Assembly: GCA_002633005.1 (NCBI GenBank)
Contig: NMRA01000041.1
Coordinates: 176,158-210,952, forward strand
Origin: Phoronis australis
Lineage: Eukaryota; Phoronida; Phoronidae
DNA: 34,795 nt
Reading direction: 5' to 3'
The notes under the pieces are model-generated. The model worked only from the letters and a program-made list of their open reading frames with translations. It had not been told where the DNA came from and searched no databases. Shown here piece by piece: positions 27,767 to 34,795 of the stretch. Position numbers and translations under genes: made by a program. How positions within the stretch are numbered: the stretch's first letter is position 1; each line of letters opens with the position of its first letter.

Positions 27767-28726
27767 CTCTCTCTCAGCTCAACATTATACACCCAAGCCA
27801 GAATATAATACAGTAGTGCAATAGTTTCCAACGTCTTGTATTCAGCTTTTGGTAAGATTACTCACTTTTGTACTATATAGTCTGCATGAAAGACGGCTGA
27901 ATTTCCTTTTTTCGTTAAGTTGATTGAGTTTTACGGTAATTCCAATACTTCACATTATCCATTTAACCTTTAACTGCTTCTGTACTCCATGTGTAATTGC
28001 CAAACTACAAGTGTAGCGTACCATAATTGTCAGGTATTTGGGATCCTGTTGAGTGACCTCAGTACAAACGTACTTCCCGTACTTCCGGTAGCCATTACTG
28101 TGTATATGATTAGCATATTTTTTTCTTCACGTTAGCTGTTGTGCCCAACGTATCGTTTTCACAGCTAACATATACCTGCTACTCAGGCTATGTCAAAGTT
28201 CGTGACAACCGTGTCACATAGTTTTATTGTTGTAGCTGTGTTCTATTTTGTTCTATTTTGGTCTAAGCGTCATATAGCTTCATGCTGGGCAATCTATCTG
28301 GGAGGCTATTTATGAGAGGGCTCTGTATTGCCACGGAGTGCGGGCAACCTTATTATTTTATGTGTGTGATCTGTTTGCTCAGTGCGGGCGTCCCGACAAG
28401 TCTCAAACGCATACTATAGAGCCAAATCACTTTACTGAAATGTAGTTATCCTTAAATTTCGTTCTACTTGTTTTTTGTATGAGACCGTGTGGGCAATGTT
28501 TCTAAATGTTTTTAGTATAGTCTCATTATGAAAAATACTGGGAGAATAAGCCTTACCATGAGGATCAGTTTTCATGTGTTTTCTATCCTATGATACATCA
28601 TATTTCACATCGATGTTGTACTCTTTGAAATCTATGATGTGCTCGTGGATGTGTTTGTATTGTTTTTGTTTTGTTTTGTTTTGTGTGTATGTGGTGTGAA
28701 TGGGTCAGGATTGTACCATTTGATAT
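27767..28726 (+). other. Inter-ORF region of the LINE
   Basis: About 960 bases without coding evidence, ending in a (TTTTG)n stretch near 28655-28690 before the ORF2 start. Unusually long for an inter-ORF spacer in this group. Confidence 0.5.
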
Positions 28727-31690
28727 ATGTGCATAACCGTTGTAATGATGACAGGTGAACTTAAAGTAACGTCATTGAACTGCAGAGGGCTGGGTCTCCA
28801 TGAAAAACGAAAAGATGTACTCAATTATTCAGGAGAAAAACAATACTCCATTTATTGCCTACAGGACACACACTTTACTAAGAGAGTAGAAAACAATATT
28901 AGATCAATGTGGGGATATGAATGTTTTTTCAATTCAAATGCCTCAAACTCCCGTGGAGTGGCGATCCTCTTTAATAACACTTTGGAGTATAAATTACATA
29001 ACATTAGGCAAGACTACAATGGTAATAAATTAATTTTGGATATTACTATTAATGAGACAAGAATTACGTTAATTAATACGTATTGTCCAAATAGGGACTC
29101 GCCGTCCTTTTTTTGAAAGAATAAAACAAGATGTTCAAGATATAGGAAATTACTCTGTTTTTTGGGCAGGCGATTTTAATCTTGCTCTCGATCAGTCTAA
29201 AGACACGTTTAATTATCGGCAGGTTATTAACCCGAAGTCACGGATTAAGTTGATGGAGATTTGTACAGAATTGTCTATTGTTGATGTGTGGCGGGAACTA
29301 AACCCCAGTAGTAAAGAGTATACTTGGGGAGATGGAAGTAAACGATCCAGACTAGATTTTTTTCTAATTTCTGAAAACCTTTTAGCTAATATTGACGACT
29401 CCATAATAGAATTCGGTTACCGGTCCGATCATTCAATGGTAACGGTTTTTTTAAAGTGATGTTTCCAGGAGGAGAAAATCATTTTGGAAGTTTAATGATT
29501 CTCTCCTAAAAAACTCAAAGTATATTGCTGCAGTCAAGAATACTATTAAATTAGTTAAACAACAGTATGTGACAGACGACATTCAGACAGTTGATAGTAC
29601 AAGTAATTCAGGTTTACAATTGTCTATAAATGATCAACTTTTTCTTGAAACGTTGTTCATGGAGATTCGCGGCAAAACAAGTTCCTTTGCTACTTACTTA
29701 AAAAGAAAAAGTGATAGAGTTGAACAGCAACTTATCAAAGAAATAAGCTTGTTGGAAAAAAGTCTAAGCCTTGACAGGGAACTACTGGAAGAAAAAAAAT
29801 AATCTACTTGCCGAGCTAAGGCAAAATAAGTTAAGAGGTCTTATGACTAGGTCGAGAGCAAGATGGATTAAAGAAGGTGAAGAGCCTTCCAAATATTTTC
29901 TTCACTTGGAAAATAGGCATTACACAAGTAAGTTTATGCCTTTTTTGTGGAAATCTGACAATACTAAAACCAATAGTGAAGAAGAGGTTATTCAGGAAAC
30001 CAAAACTTTTTATGAAAATCTATACAAATATACAGTCTAACAATACTTCTTTAAAAACTCTTCTTGATAATGTTTGTGTCTCCAAGTTGAATGAGACAGA
30101 ATAAGAAAAATTAGAAGGTCTTCTTACATATGAAGAAGTCACACAATGCTTGAAAAAAATGAAAAACAACAAAAGACCAGGCTCTGATGGTTTTTCAGTG
30201 GAATTTTTGAACGTGGATAAAACAAAAGCCATATGGTTTGGAAGTAAAACTGGTAGTGATGACGTGATTCCTACAAAAGAAAGTCTGTCTTGGACAAAAT
30301 AATCTTTTATATTTTTGGGGGTGGATTTTGACACTCAATTGGATAGTATGACGCATAAGAACTTCACTGCAAGAATAACTGAGATCAAGTCTTTACTAAA
30401 AAGTTGGAGTCGACGAAATTTAACGCCGTTTGGTAGAGTAACGGTAATTAAAACATTTAGCTATTTCTCAACTTAACTTTTTGTTGTCAAGTTTACCAAA
30501 TCCACCAGTAAAAGTCTTAGGTGAATTGAATACATTTTTTAGATTTGTATGGCAGGCCCGTAATGATAAAATTAAACGAATTACAACCTGTTTAGGACTT
30601 GATCAAGGGAGAATTCAAATGGTTAATATGCATTCTTTCAGCAAAGCTTTAAAACACGTTATGGCCCGTAGATATCTTGAAAGCCCTGCGTCTAAAAGTG
30701 GTGAATTACTGCACGCACTCTACCCGTTCTTAAAGAATTTTGATTCATTTGGAGATGGCTTTATTAAGTCGAAGTTAACTCTGATTGGTAATTCCTACTG
30801 GCGCGACGTATTTGGAAGTATGTTATCTTTCTACAAGAAAATAATTGTTGCGAGTAATGAGGACTTTTGAATGAACCTTTGTGGTTTAATAGCAACTGGG
30901 CGAGCGGAGGCACAGGTGTTTTTATAAGCTTTGGTTTGTAAAAGGCTTAAGATTTATTAGAGATATGTATACCTCTGATGGTGATTTTGTTAGTTTAAAC
31001 AATATGAAAAATAGGTTCGATGTGAAAACCAACTTTGTAGAATATAATGGTGTTGTTTCTGTTCTAAGAAGGTTTCAAACAAGTCTATTTCAAAGTAAAT
31101 TTAAAAGTGTTAATGTCTACTCTCCTTGCATGCCTTTAGCAATTACTCACTTTCGAAAAGATTTGAAGGGTTGTAGACACATTTGTTCAGTCTTTAATGA
31201 TGTTAAGAAACCTAAGTCAGAGTGTAAATGGGAAATAGAGCTAGGAGATAGTTTAGATTGGAAGAAAATATATGCTTTACCTTACAAAATTACAAATGAT
31301 CCCCATATTAGATGGTTCCAATTTAGAATACTACACAGAATTATTGCAACAAATACCTTTTTAGTCAAAATATGTGTTAGGGATTCTGATTTATGTTCCT
31401 TTTGTAATAAAGCTCCAGAGACGCTGTCGCACCTTTTTTGGGAATGTAGCTTTGTACAAGATTTCTGGAAGGAATTCGGAAAGCTACTTCAAAAGTGTCG
31501 CATTCAGCTTCCCAACCGTCTGTCTTACGATAGTGTTATTCTTGGACTTTACAAGACGCAAGGTTTTCTATTTAACATTTTGCTTCTACTAGCTAAACAG
31601 TACATTTACAAGGAGAGATGTCACAAAAATATACCTAATTTTCGCAAGTTCGTTACAAAAACTTATGAGTACTATAATGCTGAAAATTAA
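28727..31690 (+). pseudogene. LINE ORF2 (APE endonuclease, deleted RT, CCHC), frameshifted
   Basis: The APE-type endonuclease has all its boxes: TSLNCRGLG, LQDTHF (usual form QETH), NTYCPNRDSP, WAGDFN, SRLDFFLI and RSDHSMV (28727-29459). ARWIKEGEEPSKYFLHLENR follows near 29850, then the RT entry LKKMKNNKRPGSDGF (near 30150). From there it jumps to NVDKTKAIWFGSK at 30210, a segment normally found after the YADD box, so the RT palm is deleted. The thumb region (FLGVDFD, GRVTVIKTF) and the C-terminus remain, with a CCHC knuckle CSFCNKAPETLSHLFWEC near 31395-31450. Frameshifts lie near 29110 (T run), 29450, 29795 (A run), 30025 and 30470; stops are TAA in ETE|EK at about 30103 and near 30300. Confidence 0.82.
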
Positions 31691-31892
31691 TTGCATATAA
31701 AAGCTTTGTATATGACAGCTTCTCTGCGAAATGGGAAAATTTTATTGCTCATGTTAACTACAGGTAGAAGATATTTACTTTAAACGATATACGAGAATGG
31801 TCTTCCTGAGGTGTGCATGCGTGAATGGATGGTGTACTTAGTTGTTTGTTTGTTTTTGTAATTGTTTGTAAATGATAATAAATGCACAAAAA

Positions 31893-32010
31893 AGAAAATA
31901 CAAGTAAGTGCGAAATTCACAGAGGAATTAAGTTTTAGTTTTGTTGTGAAAAGTACATGTACTTATATGGGGAATTTATTGAAACAGCCTCTCGAATTTA
32001 AACTCCTTTG
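31893..32010. repeat. Direct repeat right of the L1-like element
   Basis: 118 bp matching 26690-26802 in the same orientation. It is continuous with the Penelope-like fragment to its right. Confidence 0.85.
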
Positions 32011-32300
32011 TTGTTTCTGCTTGGTCTATTATAGGAAAGTCATTGAAAGAGTATTGCTGATAACAATGATTCAAGCTCTGCAGATGACTACTAACATGTG
32101 AACCTCTGTCAGAATTTAGATGTGCCCTGGTCCGGGTTTTCAAATGGCGAGCAGTTTCGCCTATATAACTGGAGCCATATCCAGCACAGAAAAAATTGTA
32201 CACTGCCCTGGACTGTAGACCCATAGGAACTTTGTCATTACGATTAAATAAATTGGACAGTCTTAGAGACTTGAATGTCAATACAACTCTTAAGTTAACA
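31893..32300 (-). mobile_element. Penelope-like element fragment with GIY-YIG endonuclease
   Basis: Minus-strand frame (32281-31976) reading SLRLSNLFNRNDKVPMGLQS, then AVYNFFCAGYGSSYIGETAR with HLKTRTRAHL, and IIDQAETTKEFKFERLF. This is the PLE endonuclease: Y-x-F-x-C in place of GIY, then YIGET and the R-x3-H. It retains an open frame for about 100 codons, but the reverse transcriptase upstream is missing. A different PLE subtype from the fragment at 8.8-9.6 kb, judged by the CAGYGSSYIGETARHLKTR signature. Confidence 0.8.
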
Positions 32301-32644
32301 CAGTAAAAACTGCTTCAGAAAGGACACCAAAACATGTCAAGACATTTTAAATCCGTTGTTAGTTTTTATTAATTTTAATGTAAAAAGGGCAGTGACAATC
32401 AGAAAATTAGCTGCGTACGCATATATAGCGTTTGTATACACTATTGTGAATTGTGGGCCGGTGGTTTCTTGTTCAAAATAAAGCTAGAAGTGAACTCGTA
32501 ACCTGTGCCGCTATCGTCCAAGTAAACGAAATTATTTACCGGTGTTGGAAAAACCGGCGTTCTACCGCTACTTTACTGCTAAAGTCGTGGAGCGATATTA
32601 TGCGTCGGCTTTCGGCGCCATGAAATATTGCCCATTACGACCAA
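32301..32644. other. Unannotated spacer
   Basis: No gene or repeat recognised between the PLE fragment and the 540 bp tandem repeat. Confidence 0.5.
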
Positions 32645-32650
32645 CACTGC

Positions 32651-33158
32651 GGATAATTATCTCTTATCTGATCTTGTATATCAGTCTCTATTGTGCCTGC
32701 ATTGACTTTATTAATAAAGGCTAATTGTGGAGATAGTTACACGGTAGGCTTGGGGTAACAATAGGTATATCTCTGCGTACTAAAGACCAAGCTGCACCAG
32801 CAGGGAAAGCACTGCTTTCAGCCAAGCTTAGATACCTATGTCTATTTCAGTTGGCAGTGTTTTATACGTGTATAAACATAACTTCATTTCGCTCTGATGG
32901 CGCGAGACACGGTTATCGCGAGTTTGAGAAGATGGCGGCTGTTGGACGTTGAAACATAACAGAAGGATGGTTTACGAATACCATAGTCATAGCTGGGGCC
33001 AAAACAGAACATTATTTTTTAAACTTAGTTTGGTTTCTTACTGTGTAAAGGCCATCTTTTCTAATGGTGTTCTTTTTGAATTCAAGTTCGTACGCCACAC
33101 GATACAGACTCAGATCTCCCGACAACAGGGAAATAAATAACTGGTATCAATTAAGCAT
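32651..33158. repeat. ~540 bp tandem repeat, unit 1
   Basis: Runs from GGATAATTATCTCTTATCTG to GGTATCAATTAAG and is followed by ~30 bp of junction. It aligns with 33191-33740 at roughly 80-85% with indels. It contains AAGATGGCGGC at 32929-32939. Short open frames inside are not conserved between the units, arguing against coding. Confidence 0.85.
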
Positions 33159-33190
33159 CAGGGACAGGCGCTCAGGGGAAGCACTGCTGA

Positions 33191-33740
33191 GGATAATTAC
33201 CTCTTATCTGATTTTGCATAGCTGTCTCTATTTTGCCTGCATTGACTTTCATAATAAAGGGCCATTGTGGAGATATTTACACTGTAGACTTGGGTAACAA
33301 TAAGTACACCTCTGCCTGTTCGTTAAGACCAAGCTACACCAGTAGGGACAGAACTACTTTCCGCCAAGTTTAGACACTTATGCCTATTTCAGTTGGCAGT
33401 GTTTTATACTGTAAATGTAAATCTTCATTTCTCTCATCGGATAGAATGAGACACACTTATCCCAAGTAAGAGAAGATGGCGGCTGTTGGAAGTTTAAACG
33501 TTTGAAACGTACATAGCAAAAGGATGTTTTACGAATACCATAATCATAGCTGGGGCCAAAACAGAACATTATTTTTTAAACTTAATTGGTTTCCTTACTG
33601 TGCAAAGGCCATCTATTCTAATAGTGTCAAACTTCTTTTTTGAATTCAAGTTCGTACGCCACACGATGCATCGTATGAGCTGAGTCTCAGTACTCCCGAT
33701 AATTCAGAAATAAATAACTGCATGGTATCAATTAAGGATA
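33191..33740. repeat. ~540 bp tandem repeat, unit 2
   Basis: Second unit, starting GGATAATTACCTCTTATCTG and ending GGTATCAATTAAG. AAGATGGCGGC is kept at 33473-33483. The divergence shows an old duplication, unlike the near-identical duplications at 20-22 kb and 24-26 kb. Confidence 0.85.
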
Positions 33741-34795
33741 CTCCACAAAAAAATAATACTTTGGACCTGTCTACACTCAGTACTGATGAATTTCTCTAGT
33801 TAGTATTTTCCGACAAAAGGTTTAGCCCATCGCTTGGTTGCACCCTATAAGTCAGATAACTAATACAGCTTTCTCCCGAATCCTAGATAAGCCATGTGGA
33901 CAACAGCCTTAGAGAAGAACAAATCTTGCATAACTCATTTATTTAGCTCTAAACCGGATCTGAACTTCTGAGAAGGATTCGAAAGATGACAGAGCTGCCA
34001 CTGACGGAGAATTTGAGTTTTATATTGAATACCAGTGGTTCATTGTTCACAAGCAAAAGTATTCATAAAACACTCAAGAACGAGTGAGTCGATTCTGGTT
34101 ATAGTCAGTAACGTCGCTGTTTATGCTCGTGTGAATTTCTTGTCAGCAATAACGATCACAAATCTGCGCGCAAGTTCAAACTGTCTGAGACCTCATAAAT
34201 TCTAAGATTTCGGACACCATCGATTTTGCCGACTTTCTCATATTTCACGAATTTCGGACGGCCAATGTTGCCTATTTCTAATACTTCGAACAGGTTCTGA
34301 CATTACCCGGTTATCAATGCGCGCGAAAATAGTTCTAAGCGAATTGAAAATGAGCAGCATTCTTTCAACAGAGCGACGTGCATAGCGTATAAATGTCCAC
34401 ATTCATTTGTTGACAAACCTAAAAATATGATTCAAGCCGTGTAACGTGCGTATTAATGCCTCAATGGTAAATGGTCACAAGTTTTGTTTTGATTCTCGGC
34501 AAGCTGTTTATCACTTTTCGCCGTTCAACGACTGCATGTGATCGATTTTAATCAAAATTTTGTATTATGGAACTAAAATTTTAAATAGATGCCTAAATGG
34601 TCATATATGTAAATTCTATTCTGACGTCTTCTCAAGGCGTGGTCAATGTTTACGTAATACTCTGGAGAGAGTTTACTTTAACCAAGAAGAAAAAGGGTAC
34701 TGAACAAGCGATTTGTGCGGTTCGCTGGCTCACTATAGAGCTATTGTTAGGAAGCCTTTGTCATGAGCTACAGCGGGGGGGGGGGAGGGGCGAGT
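33741..34795. other. No gene seen; G-run at the end
   Basis: No coding or repeat family recognised. The window ends with about eleven consecutive Gs plus GAGGGG near 34773-34792, a possible G-quadruplex. Confidence 0.5.

Larger units (their letters stand above)
26803..31892 (+). mobile_element. L1/Tx1-like non-LTR retrotransposon, disabled
   Basis: About 5.1 kb with a 5' UTR, ORF1 (26927-27766), a ~960 bp inter-ORF region, ORF2 (28727-31690) and a ~200 bp 3' UTR ending near AATAAATGCACAAAA. Both ORFs carry frameshifts and ORF2 has lost its reverse-transcriptase core. The ends are still defined because ~115 bp direct repeats flank it. The endonuclease, the ARWIKEGEEPSKYF segment and the C-terminal CCHC knuckle place it with the L1/Tx1 group rather than CR1 or RTE. 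Confidence 0.82.

Overview
The window is a piece of an animal nuclear genome. It has spliced genes with canonical GT/AG introns of about 0.5-3 kb, low GC, abundant degenerate retrotransposons and draft-assembly marks (199 Ns at 21275-21473 and a single N at 25241). The genes and the mix of Penelope-like, L1/Tx1-like and CR1/L2-like elements with tRNA-derived SINEs fit an invertebrate, perhaps a marine deuterostome (hemichordate, echinoderm or lancelet). I cannot fix the species from sequence alone.

Left part (1-4.1 kb, + strand): the last two coding exons of an XK-related (XKR4/6/7-like) membrane protein (773-999 and 2019-2746), then a long probable 3' UTR. The N-terminal exons lie left of the window. 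From 4.1 to 8.7 kb I see no gene, only a possible inserted element at 6.8-7.7 kb.

Middle part (10.0-22.5 kb, - strand): a complete eight-exon gene for TMEM68 (DIESL-type acyltransferase). I rebuilt it exon by exon with matching splice phases, and it predicts 352 residues. It is tail-to-tail with the XKR gene. Its introns hold a Penelope-like fragment between inverted arms (14.8-15.5 kb), a local tandem repeat that copied the end of exon 4, a ~430 bp tandem array (16.7-18.4 kb), a duplicated splice donor at exon 3 and a palindromic AT repeat. The first coding exon is present twice, on either side of the N gap. This may be an unresolved haplotype join rather than real biology.

Right part (22.7-34.8 kb): no intact cellular gene recognised. 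It contains a CR1/L2-like LINE reverse-transcriptase fragment, a ~1.1 kb tandem duplication joined at a single N and carrying a tRNA-derived SINE with a clear target-site duplication, a 5 kb L1/Tx1-like LINE with broken ORF1 and ORF2 and an excised reverse-transcriptase core, a GIY-YIG Penelope fragment, and a diverged ~540 bp tandem repeat whose two copies each keep an AAGATGGCGGC motif.

I found no convincing new multi-gene system. The most interesting signals are the splice-boundary duplications inside TMEM68, the repeat-flanked Penelope units with hammerhead-like cores, and the ~115 bp direct repeats that flank the L1-like element.
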